A DNA stretch of 64,000 nucleotides from JAXMAO01 sp046350375 (lineage in GTDB: Bacteria > Planctomycetota > Phycisphaerae > UBA1845 > UTPLA1): contig JAXMAO010000008.1 of NCBI GenBank assembly GCA_046350375.1, positions 1-64,000 on the forward strand, given 5' to 3'. How positions within the stretch are numbered: the first letter of the stretch is position 1; each line of letters starts with the position of its first letter. The notes under the pieces were generated by a model. That model did no database searches. It had not been told where the DNA came from and saw nothing but the letters and a program-made list of their open reading frames with translations. Shown here in pieces: positions 9,338 to 17,394 of the stretch. The position numbers and the translations under genes are program-made.

Positions 9338-9997
9338 ATGCAGCGGCGCGTGGTGGTGGGCATCACCGGGGCAAGCGGCGCGCTGTATGCGCGGCGACTG
9401 GTCGAGTGCCTGGCGGCCAGCGGCGCCGAAACGCACGTCATCGTCTCGCCGCACGGGCGACAGTTGCTGCGCGACGAGCTCGACCTCTCGGCCGTGGAGC
9501 CGCGCCTGTTGGCCGGACGGCACGCGGCGCAAGTGCAGGTGCATGGCTATCACGACCTGGGCGACCGGCTGGCGTCGGGGTCATATCTGACCGACGGGAT
9601 GATTGTCTGCCCGGCGAGCGCCAACACGCTGGGCGAAATCGCGGCGGGGCTGGCGGGCAATCTCATCACGCGCGCGGCGCACGTTCATCTGAAGGAAGGT
9701 CGGCGGCTGGTGGTCGTGCCGCGCGAGATGCCGCTTTCGCGAATTGACCTGGAGAACCTGCTGCGGATCTCGCAGGCGGGGGGAATGGTCTGCCCGGCCG
9801 CGCCGGGGTTCTACATGCGGCCGCGGACGCTGGAGGACCTGGCGGACTTCGTGGTGGGCAAGCTGCTGGACCTGGTGGGGGTGGAACACGCGCTAAAGGT
9901 GCGCTGGGGGCAGCCGCTGCCGAAGAAAGCGCGGCCGGCGCGGAAACCGATGCGCGCGGGGCGGAACCGGGGCGGGCGGGGTGCGCGACGGCGCTAG
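9338..9997 (+). CDS. ubiX: flavin prenyltransferase UbiX
   Basis: UbiX attaches a dimethylallyl group to FMN to make the prenylated flavin used by UbiD-type decarboxylases. The N-terminal flavin-binding motif GITGASGALYARRL is at residues 9-22. The family core follows: LTDGMIVCPASANTLGEIAAG, LAGNLITRAAHVHLKE and the PREMPLSRIDLENLLRIS segment that contacts the prenyl phosphate, then PAAPGFYMRP. Length is about 190 residues of core plus a basic tail (KKARPARKPMRAGRNRGGR). No ubiD partner is within the window. Its stop shares a CTAG (9994-9997) with the convergent permease gene. Confidence 0.93.
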   Translation: MQRRVVVGITGASGALYARRLVECLAASGAETHVIVSPHGRQLLRDELDLSAVEPRLLAGRHAAQVQVHGYHDLGDRLASGSYLTDGMIVCPASANTLGEIAAGLAGNLITRAAHVHLKEGRRLVVVPREMPLSRIDLENLLRISQAGGMVCPAAPGFYMRPRTLEDLADFVVGKLLDLVGVEHALKVRWGQPLPKKARPARKPMRAGRNRGGRGARRR

Positions 9998-11217
9998 TCG
10001 TGTCGCAGGGCCTCGATGGGGTTGAGCTGGCTGGCGCGCTGGGCGGGCAGCCAGCCGAAGAAGACGCCGATCACCGCGGAAAAAGCGAACGAGCCGATGA
10101 CGAGCCAGGCGGGCATCTGGGCCTTCCAGCCGAAGCCATCGGAGATGGTGATCGCGCCGAGGATGCCGATTCCGATGCCGATCAGCCCGCCGAGGGTGGA
10201 GATGACGGCGGCCTCGATGAGGAACTGGCGGTTGATGGCGCCCTGGGTGGCGCCGATGGCCATGCGGATGCCGATCTCGCGGGTGCGCTCGGTGACGGCG
10301 ACGAGCATGATGTTCATGATGCCGATGCCGCCGACGACGAGGCTGACGCCGGCAATGCAGACCATGAGCAGGGTCATGACGTCGGAGGTATTGCGGGCGA
10401 GCTCGATCTTTTCCTTGAGGGTGGTGACGCCGAAGTCGTCCTCGTCGCCGGGGCCGAGGCGGTGGCGTTGGCGCAGGAGGGAGCGAATCTGGATGACGGC
10501 CAGCTCGACCACGTCGTCGGACTTGGCGGAGCAGATGAACGCGCCGGGCCGATCGAGCCCCATCACCTGTCGCAGGAGCACGTTGAGCGGGACGACGATG
10601 GTGTCGTCTTCGTCCTGGCCGAGCGGGTTGACGCCCTTCGAGTCGAGCATGCCGACGATCTTGAGCGGCACGTTGCCGACGCGGATGGACTCGTTGATCG
10701 GGTCGGCTCCGCCGAACAGTTCGCGGCGGGTGGACTGGCCGATGAGGCAGACCTTGTTGCCCAGCGCGATGTCGCGCGGTTCGAGGTCGCGCCCGGCGAC
10801 GATGTCCCAGGTGCGGATGGCGGTGTAGTTGTTGCCGACGCCGGTGACCCAGACTTTCCAGTTGGCGGTCTTGGTGACGGCGCGATATTCGGCGCGGTGG
10901 ATCGGGCAGGAAAGGGCGACGGCGTCGCACTCGTCGGCGATGGCCAATGCGTCGGACTCGGTCAGGTTGGTGTAGAGCGCCGAGCCGCCGCGCAGGCTGG
11001 AGCGGGTCGGCGGCTTGCCGACCACGATGATCATGTTCTTGCCCTGCTTGGCGATGTCGCCTTCGATGCTCTTCTTAGCGCCCTGGACGACCGAGACGGT
11101 GATGATGACCGCCGAGACGCCGATGATGATGCCGACGGCGGTGAGTACGGAGCGGGTCTTGTGGCGGCGCAGCTCTCGCAGGGCGATTCGGCAACATTCA
11201 ATCCAGAGGGCAAACAT
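9994..11217 (-). CDS. MacB-type ABC transporter permease (FtsX family)
   Basis: This is a 407-residue permease with the MacB/FtsX layout: an N-terminal helix (TRSVLTAVGIIIGVSAVII), a long extracytoplasmic MacB-PCD domain including GKNMIIVVG and a LIGQSTRRELFGG region, and three C-terminal helices (LLMVCIAGVSLVVGGIGIMNIML, the VTERTREIGIRMAIGA coupling loop and the final segments). The ending LNPIEALRHD is typical. Unlike E. coli MacB, the ATPase is a separate upstream gene. It is the last gene of an adaptor-ATPase-permease operon and would act in the inner membrane, exporting a peptide, lipid or drug substrate that cannot be deduced. It overlaps the convergent ubiX by four bases. Confidence 0.9.
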   Translation of the reverse strand: MFALWIECCRIALRELRRHKTRSVLTAVGIIIGVSAVIITVSVVQGAKKSIEGDIAKQGKNMIIVVGKPPTRSSLRGGSALYTNLTESDALAIADECDAVALSCPIHRAEYRAVTKTANWKVWVTGVGNNYTAIRTWDIVAGRDLEPRDIALGNKVCLIGQSTRRELFGGADPINESIRVGNVPLKIVGMLDSKGVNPLGQDEDDTIVVPLNVLLRQVMGLDRPGAFICSAKSDDVVELAVIQIRSLLRQRHRLGPGDEDDFGVTTLKEKIELARNTSDVMTLLMVCIAGVSLVVGGIGIMNIMLVAVTERTREIGIRMAIGATQGAINRQFLIEAAVISTLGGLIGIGIGILGAITISDGFGWKAQMPAWLVIGSFAFSAVIGVFFGWLPAQRASQLNPIEALRHD

Positions 11218-11244
11218 GGCTCAGCGGGCCTTTCAACAGCGACA

Positions 11245-11976
<732 letters not shown>

Positions 11977-12004
11977 GACGGTGTCCGCGTCCGCTTCGGG
12001 CCGA

Positions 12005-13297
12005 TCACAGGCTGCGCCCCTCGGGATTGGCGAGTTTGAGCGCTTCCTTCAGACCGGCGGCGCCGCCGGACATCTGGACCGACTGCACGCAATTGAGCCC
12101 GACCGATCCGCCGGCCAGCACCTCGGTCTCGCGGTTGTCGGTAATGCCGAGCAGGACGGGGACGGGCGTCCACTGCCCGGAGGTGTATTGCCAGACCAGC
12201 CCCTGGACGCGCGGCAGGGTCTTGCTGGCGGGGGCGGCCTGGCCGGTCGGGGCGTCGTCGCCGGGCGCCTGTGACGCAGCGGGCGGGTCGTCGGATGGTT
12301 TCGGCCACGAGAGGTTTCCGGTCAGCTCGGCGAGCGCTTCGGCCGAGAGCGGCGGGCGGAACCGCAGGGCGGCATTGGCGACCTTGAGGGCCTGGTCGCG
12401 CCGCGCGACTTCGATGACGACGTTGGCGGTCATGCCGGGCTTGAGGAGGCGCTCGCGGTTGTCGACGTCGATGACGACGGTGTAGGTGACGACGCCCTGG
12501 ATGGTGGTGGGGTTGTTGCGGACCTGCGTGAGCGTGCCGGAGAATTCGCGCTGCGGATAGGCGTCGACCGTGAACTGGGCCGACTGGCCGATGCGCACGT
12601 TGCCGATGTCGGACTCGCTGACGTTGGCGTGGACCTGGGTGCGGTCGAGGTCGGGGGCCATGACGAACAGGACGGGGCTGATCATGACGACGGCGACGGT
12701 CTGCCCGACGTCGACCAGGCGCTGGAGGATGATGCCGTCCATGGGGGCGTAGATAATGGAGCGATCGAGCTTCGTGCGGTTGAGGTCGCGGGCGGCCTCG
12801 GCCTGCAGCAGGGAGGCCTTGAAGCCGTCGAGGCGGGCGACGGCGGCGCGGAGATTCTCGTCGGCGGTGGCCACCTCCTCGGGCGCGGCGGCAGAGCGCT
12901 TGGCCATGTCTTCGAGCCGCTTGACCTGGCGCCGGGCGCGCGACACTTCGACGTCGCCGGCGTTCACCTGGGCCTTGGCGGCCAGGACGTTGGCCTCGCT
13001 CTGCTTGAGGTCGGCCTCGAACAGCTCGGGCCGCAGCCGCGCCAGGGGCTGACCTTTCTTGACGATCGAGTTGAAGTCGGCCATGAGCTCGCCGACGGTG
13101 CCGGAGACCTCGCAGCCGACGTTGACGGTGATGAGCGGCTGAACGCCGCCGGTGGTTTCGACGGTCATGCGCAGGGCGCCGCGCGCCATGGAGACGGTCT
13201 TGACGGACATGCGCGCGCCGCCCGAGACGGTGCGATAGCCCCACACTCCGGCGGCGACGACCACAGCGAGCACAATCAGCCAGGCGAATCGCTTCAT
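12005..13297 (-). CDS. MacA-like periplasmic adaptor of an ABC exporter
   Basis: The 430-residue protein starts with one membrane anchor (MKRFAWLIVLAVVVAAGVWG). A split biotinyl-lipoyl domain follows (VGCEVSGTVGELMADFNSIVKKGQPLARL and later YAPMDGIILQRLVDVGQTV), around a long coiled-coil hairpin (residues about 95-190, rich in A, E and R). Beta-barrel and membrane-proximal domains complete the fold (VRIGQSAQFTVDAYPQREFSGTL, LLKPGMTANVVIEV). This is the adaptor of a tripartite export pump, first gene of the operon with the ATPase and permease. A proline/alanine-rich insert lies near residues 330-360. No outer-membrane channel gene is next to it. Confidence 0.9.
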   Translation of the reverse strand: MKRFAWLIVLAVVVAAGVWGYRTVSGGARMSVKTVSMARGALRMTVETTGGVQPLITVNVGCEVSGTVGELMADFNSIVKKGQPLARLRPELFEADLKQSEANVLAAKAQVNAGDVEVSRARRQVKRLEDMAKRSAAAPEEVATADENLRAAVARLDGFKASLLQAEAARDLNRTKLDRSIIYAPMDGIILQRLVDVGQTVAVVMISPVLFVMAPDLDRTQVHANVSESDIGNVRIGQSAQFTVDAYPQREFSGTLTQVRNNPTTIQGVVTYTVVIDVDNRERLLKPGMTANVVIEVARRDQALKVANAALRFRPPLSAEALAELTGNLSWPKPSDDPPAASQAPGDDAPTGQAAPASKTLPRVQGLVWQYTSGQWTPVPVLLGITDNRETEVLAGGSVGLNCVQSVQMSGGAAGLKEALKLANPEGRSL

Positions 13298-13383
13298 TGA
13301 GGATGAGTCCCAGGCGGTCGGCGGCGAGACGCGACGGCGAAGGTCTTATGCTCTTACACGCCGGGCACGGGCCGGGTTGCGGC

Positions 13384-14175
13384 TCAGCCCGAGCCGCGGT
13401 CGGCGCGTCGCGCGGGCGCGTCGACCTGGGCAGTCTTCCGGGGCGCCGCGGCGGGCCCGAGCTCGTCGGGGAGGAAGATCCGCGGGCCGATTTCGTAGTG
13501 CATCATGTCTTCGCTGGTGCCGTCGGTGTGACCGCCGACCCAGCCGTATCGTTCATACTTCGACGACCAGCCGATGTTGACGATCCGCCCGGCGTTGGGG
13601 CCGCGGGCGCGCAGGCCGACGAGCCCAGCCGAGTCGTCGAAGGTGCCGTCGATGGTGCCCAGGGCGCGGACGGCGCCGTTGAGCACCGGGTCGCTGGCGG
13701 AGAAGTAGGTGAAGATTTTTCCCTTCATTTTGCTGAGGGCGCGCGAGGGGTCGTAGCGGCTGGAGAGGCTGGAGCCGAGCATGACGTAGTTGTTGATCTT
13801 GTGGGGCGAACGGACGGACTCGATGGCCCAGATTCCGACGCCGGTGCCGGCGGACAGGCCGATGACGTTGACGTTGGCGTCGGGGAAGCGATCGAGGTAG
13901 TCGCTGATGATGCCGCCGAGGCGCTCGCCGCCACCCTTGGCGACGAATCGGAGGGTCTGGTCGAGGGCGGGGTTGAAGGTGAGGGACCAGTGGTAGCTCT
14001 GCACCAGCCCCTTGTAGCCGGCCTTTTCGAGGCCGACGGCGCTTTCGAGCACGCCGAAGCCCCAGTTGCCGGCGCCGTCGATGTACCACGTCCGGCCGAA
14101 GCGTTCCTTCGGATCGTTGCAGCCCGTCATGCCCACCAACACCGGGACCAGGAGAAGCAATACTCGCCGCGTCAT
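13384..14175 (-). CDS. lipoprotein with alpha/beta-hydrolase-like motif
   Basis: The ATG at 14173-14175 gives MTRRVLLLLVPVLVGMTGC, a lipoprotein signal with the lipobox ending in Cys19; the upstream ATG at 14239 adds an unlikely 22-residue leader. The mature protein has a VNVIGLSAGTGVGIWAIE segment, which fits the nucleophile elbow (G-x-S-x-G: GLSAG) of an alpha/beta hydrolase, and a late histidine (GWVGGHTDG). The acid residue is not clear (a YFSASDPVLNG stretch is the usual place). The enzyme would sit on the periplasmic face of a membrane. Substrate unknown. It is transcribed in the same direction as the exporter operon, 86 bases upstream of it. Confidence 0.6.
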   Translation of the reverse strand: MTRRVLLLLVPVLVGMTGCNDPKERFGRTWYIDGAGNWGFGVLESAVGLEKAGYKGLVQSYHWSLTFNPALDQTLRFVAKGGGERLGGIISDYLDRFPDANVNVIGLSAGTGVGIWAIESVRSPHKINNYVMLGSSLSSRYDPSRALSKMKGKIFTYFSASDPVLNGAVRALGTIDGTFDDSAGLVGLRARGPNAGRIVNIGWSSKYERYGWVGGHTDGTSEDMMHYEIGPRIFLPDELGPAAAPRKTAQVDAPARRADRGSG

Positions 14176-14378
14176 CGCCGCCCTCAATGCGAAGTCGTCT
14201 TTCGGCGGCGGGAGTGTAACAGAAACGGCCGGTCGTGCCACGCGGAAAACGGCCCGAACCGCGGGCGGTCGCGGCTGGCGGCGCGGCTGGCGGCGCGGCT
14301 CGCGGCGCGGCCAATCGGCCCATCGCCGCCGGGCCGGATCGCCGGTATTATCTGAACCCGGACGGCACGGAGCGGCAG

Positions 14379-15026
14379 ATGAAGTTCTTTCTGGACACGG
14401 CCAACCTCGAGCAGATTCGCGCGGCGCGCGATCTGGGGATTCTCGACGGGATCACGACCAACCCGAGCCTGGTGGCGAAGGAAGGTCGCGAGTTCCGCGG
14501 GCTGATCGCCGAGATCTGCTCACTGGTGCCCGGTCCGGTTTCGGCGGAGGTGGTGTCGACCACGGCCGACGAGATGATGAAAGAGGCGCGCGATCTGGCA
14601 AAGATCGCGCCCAACGTGGTGGTGAAGCTGCCGACGATCGCCGAGGGGGTGAAGGCGCTGAAGCGCTGCGTGGACGAGGGCATTCGCACCAACCTCACTT
14701 TGGTGTTTCAGGCGAGCCAGGCGCTGATCGTCGCCAAGGTGGGCGCGACGATGTGCTCGCCGTTTCTGGGTCGGCTGGACGACATCGGGCAGCGCGGCAT
14801 GGCGCTGGTCGAGGAGATCCGCCAGATCTATCGCAACTACGGACTGCGGACCGAGATTCTCGCCGCCAGTCTGCGACACCCGCTGCACGTCGTCGAGGCC
14901 GCCAAGGCCGGCGCCGACATCGGCACCATGCCCTACGACGTCTTCAAGCGGCTGCTCGACCACCCGCTGACCGACATCGGATTGCGGCGCTTTCTGGACG
15001 ATTGGGCAAAGCTGAAGGCCAAGTGA
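14379..15026 (+). CDS. transaldolase / fructose-6-phosphate aldolase (TalC family)
   Basis: This 215-residue protein has the length of the small bacterial transaldolase class. MKFFLDTANLEQIRAA, GITTNPSLVAKEG, the Schiff-base lysine in VVVKLPTIAEG (near residue 86), RTNLTLVFQASQALIVAKVGA, SPFLGRLDDIG, TEILAASLRHPLHV and the GADIGTMPYDVFKRLLDHPLT tail are all family signatures. It transfers a dihydroxyacetone unit in the non-oxidative pentose phosphate pathway, or acts as a fructose-6-phosphate aldolase; the two cannot be separated here with confidence. The start is the ATG directly preceding the family N-terminus. The DEAD-box helicase gene begins six bases after its stop. Confidence 0.93.
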   Translation: MKFFLDTANLEQIRAARDLGILDGITTNPSLVAKEGREFRGLIAEICSLVPGPVSAEVVSTTADEMMKEARDLAKIAPNVVVKLPTIAEGVKALKRCVDEGIRTNLTLVFQASQALIVAKVGATMCSPFLGRLDDIGQRGMALVEEIRQIYRNYGLRTEILAASLRHPLHVVEAAKAGADIGTMPYDVFKRLLDHPLTDIGLRRFLDDWAKLKAK

Positions 15027-15031
15027 CCTTG

Positions 15032-16360
15032 ATGCAACACGCTACACACGCACTGCCGGCGGCCTTTGCCGCGCTGGGACTCGATCAACCGATTCTGCAG
15101 GCCATTGCCGCGATGGGGTTTCGCGAGCCGACCGACATTCAGCGCGAGATGCTGCCGCTCGTCCTTCAGGGGCGCGACGTGCTCGGCCAGGCACGGACCG
15201 GCACCGGCAAGACGGCCGCCTTCGGGCTGCCGATCCTGCAGCGGGTCGACCCGTCCGGGCCGCTGCAGGCGCTGGTGATGACGCCGACGCGCGAGCTGGC
15301 CGACCAGGTGCTCGAGCAGTTCGGCCAGTTCATCCGCCATCGGCCGCTGGTGTGCGTTCCGACGATTGGCGGGCGCGACCTGCGTCGGCAGGTGCAGATG
15401 TTGTCGACCGCGCAGGTGGCGGTGGGCACGCCGGGCCGCGTGGAAGACCTGATCGACCGCCGCGCGCTGCGCGTCAGCGAGCTGCGATTCGTCGTGCTCG
15501 ACGAAGTCGACCGCATGCTCGACATCGGCTTCCGCGACGACATCCGGCGCATTCTGAGCCACATTCATCACGTGCACCAGACGATCTTCGTGTCGGCGAC
15601 GCTGACCGATGAGATCAAGCGGCTGGCGCGGCAGTACCTGTACGACCCGGTTGAGGTGAACGTGTCGGGCGATGCGCTGACCGTCGGCTCGGTGGCGCAG
15701 TATTACTGCTCGGTCGAGCCGTGGGACAAGTATCGCCTGTTCCGCCTGCTTTTGGCGCAGGAGCAGCCGCGGCTGATGATCGTCTTCACCAACACCAAGC
15801 ACGCGGCGCGCAAGCTGTCGCGCAAGCTGCAGGACGACGGCGTGCCGGCGCGCGAGATTCACGGCGACCTGCACCAGCGCAAGCGCGACACGGTGATGAG
15901 CCGGTTCCGCGAGCAGAAGCTGTCGGTGCTGGTGGCGACCGACCTGGTCTCGCGCGGCATCGACGTGAGCCAGATCACCCACATCGTCAACTACGACGTG
16001 CCGCAGGACATCGCGTCGTACGTGCATCGCATCGGCCGCACGGCCCGCATGGGCGCGCACGGCAAGGCGGTCACCTTTGTCACGCGCGAGCAGGGCAAGC
16101 AGCTGACGGCGATCGAGATGCTCATCAACAAGGAGCTGATGAAGCTCGACGTGGCCGAGTTCCAGCCCAGCCCGCCGCCGCGCGACGGGCGCGGCGGGTT
16201 TTCCGGTCACAGTGCGCCGCGCGGCCACGGGACGAGCCATGGCGCGCCGCACGGCGCAGCGCCCGCTCCGGCCGCGAGCGAGCCGGCGGCGCCCAAGGCA
16301 CCCGCGCCGGCCATGCCACGGACGCTGGGGGGCAAGTTCCCGCCGCGCCGGCGACGCTAG
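15032..16360 (+). CDS. DEAD-box RNA helicase with a DEVD motif II
   Basis: This 442-residue protein holds both RecA-like domains. Motifs: Q-motif GFREPTDIQ (29-37), motif I ARTGTGKT (54-61), Ia PTRELADQV, Ib VGTPGR, motif II LDEVD (156-160), motif III SAT, IV LMIVFTNTKHAARKL, V ATDLVSRGIDV and VI YVHRIGRTARMG. Motif II is DEVD, not the family DEAD; Asp, Glu and the final Asp are kept, so ATP hydrolysis is still likely. The C-terminal 65 residues are a Gly/His/Pro/Ala-rich tail ending in PPRRRR, probably RNA binding. It follows the transaldolase gene by six bases. The stop codon TAG overlaps the first bases of the repeat element at 16357. Confidence 0.93.
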   Translation: MQHATHALPAAFAALGLDQPILQAIAAMGFREPTDIQREMLPLVLQGRDVLGQARTGTGKTAAFGLPILQRVDPSGPLQALVMTPTRELADQVLEQFGQFIRHRPLVCVPTIGGRDLRRQVQMLSTAQVAVGTPGRVEDLIDRRALRVSELRFVVLDEVDRMLDIGFRDDIRRILSHIHHVHQTIFVSATLTDEIKRLARQYLYDPVEVNVSGDALTVGSVAQYYCSVEPWDKYRLFRLLLAQEQPRLMIVFTNTKHAARKLSRKLQDDGVPAREIHGDLHQRKRDTVMSRFREQKLSVLVATDLVSRGIDVSQITHIVNYDVPQDIASYVHRIGRTARMGAHGKAVTFVTREQGKQLTAIEMLINKELMKLDVAEFQPSPPPRDGRGGFSGHSAPRGHGTSHGAPHGAAPAPAASEPAAPKAPAPAMPRTLGGKFPPRRRR

Positions 16361-16479
16361 CGCGTTTTTTGACGCGCTCATGGCGGCCGCCGGTTGGTCA
16401 CGCGGTGAAATGGGAACACGGGCTGAAAGCCCGTGCCACGCTTAGAGAAGACTCGCGACGCTCGCGTGAAAAACGCGCC
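16357..16479 (+). repeat. hairpin-containing dispersed repeat, copy A
   Basis: About 123 bases that recur at 19224-19347 at roughly 80% identity, same orientation. Ends are imperfect inverted repeats (GCGCGTTTTTTGACGCG at 16360 and CGCGTGAAAAACGCGC at 16463). The core is a perfect 8-bp hairpin, CACGGGCT-GAA-AGCCCGTG at 16417-16435. It encodes nothing obvious. It starts on the CTAG that contains the helicase stop. The shape (short, terminal inverted repeats, no ORF) suggests a MITE or REP-like element. Confidence 0.7.
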
Positions 16480-16505
16480 AGCGGCGCCGCATTGCGAAGA
16501 CGCCC

Positions 16506-17165
16506 ATGTCCGCCCTGCTGCCGAATCGATTCCTGTTTCGCTTCGAGGTGATCGTGCATCGCTGGCGCGGTGCGGTGCGGCTGGACGGCGACCTGGCCAA
16601 GTGGGGCGATCGCCATCGCCTGCCGCCGCTGCACGAGCTCGACGGCCAGCCCGGCTTCGCCGAGCTGCACCTGGCATGGTGCGACGACGGGCTGCTGCTG
16701 GCGGCACGCGTCCGGGGGAAGCGGCAGGCGCCCAAGTGCGACGCGGTGCGCTTCCGGCAGTCGGACCATGTGCGCCTGATGACCGACATGCGCGACGCGC
16801 GCGACATCCGCCGCGCGACGCGCTACTGCCAGCACTTCTACTTCATGCCGGCGGGCGGCGGAAAGGGCGGGCGCGATCCGCTGGGCGGCGCGGCGCACAT
16901 CGCCCGCGCGACGGCCGATGCGCCGCTGGCGCCGGCGGGGTCGATCGCGGTGGCGGCGCGGGCAGCGCGAGACGGCTATGACCTGGAGGCACTGGTGCCG
17001 GCGACGGTGCTGTCGGGGTGGGACCCGGCGGGCAGCCCGCGGATCGGCTTCCTGACGATGGCCGAGAACCACGAGCTGCGGCAGCAGTCGCTAACGGTGG
17101 GCGACGACCTGAACTGGTGGTGCGACCCGAGCACGTGGGTGACGGGGGTGTTGAGCGCGGAATGA
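16506..17165 (+). CDS. CBM9-like (DOMON-type) carbohydrate-binding protein
   Basis: The protein has 219 residues and no signal peptide. It opens with a VRLDGDLAKWGD segment (residues about 24-35), the usual beginning of CBM9-like domains (insert DG.l.EW), then LHLAWCDDGLLLAARV, the strand in which family 9 modules contact ligand. Later LEALVPATVLSGWDP and RIGFLTMAENHEL match the closing strands. The SAR-type catalytic residues of an enzyme are absent, so it is probably a binding module. Lack of an export signal is unusual for a CBM9. It sits between the two dispersed-repeat copies. Family placement is from motif layout only. Confidence 0.55.
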   Translation: MSALLPNRFLFRFEVIVHRWRGAVRLDGDLAKWGDRHRLPPLHELDGQPGFAELHLAWCDDGLLLAARVRGKRQAPKCDAVRFRQSDHVRLMTDMRDARDIRRATRYCQHFYFMPAGGGKGGRDPLGGAAHIARATADAPLAPAGSIAVAARAARDGYDLEALVPATVLSGWDPAGSPRIGFLTMAENHELRQQSLTVGDDLNWWCDPSTWVTGVLSAE

Positions 17166-17218
17166 CGCGTGACGGCCGGTTGAGGGTGCGGGGGGGGGCT
17201 GCGCGAGTCTGCGACTTC

Positions 17219-17380
17219 GGGCAAAGAGAATCTTTGCCGTACCGGTTCAACGGGCAAAGAGGATCGTTGGGCACCGTTTCAGTGTGCAAAGAGAATCTTT
17301 GCGCTACCGTTTCGGCGGGCGAAGAGAATCGTTGGCGTACCGTGTGCAGCGCGAAAGCAGAATCTCCGCCCCACCGTCCG
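17219..17380 (+). repeat. tandem array of five ~33-bp palindromic repeats
   Basis: Five units start at about 17221, 17254, 17286, 17319 and 17351 (spacing 32-33). The best unit is GGCAAAGA-GAA-TCTTTGCC followed by GTACCG; units 1 and 3 are near perfect and units 2, 4 and 5 are decayed. Each forms an 8-bp hairpin with a GAA loop. The array fills the gap between two convergent genes (CBM9-like, ending 17165, and purH, ending 17395), where a transcription-termination or mRNA-protection role would fit, as for REP/BIME elements; that role is inference. Confidence 0.75.
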
Positions 17381-17394
17381 AGGCGGTCTGGCGA

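Noticed and set aside
17219..17380. CRISPR array
   Set aside because: Units are about 33 bases without separate variable spacers, are decayed, number only five, and have no cas genes nearby.
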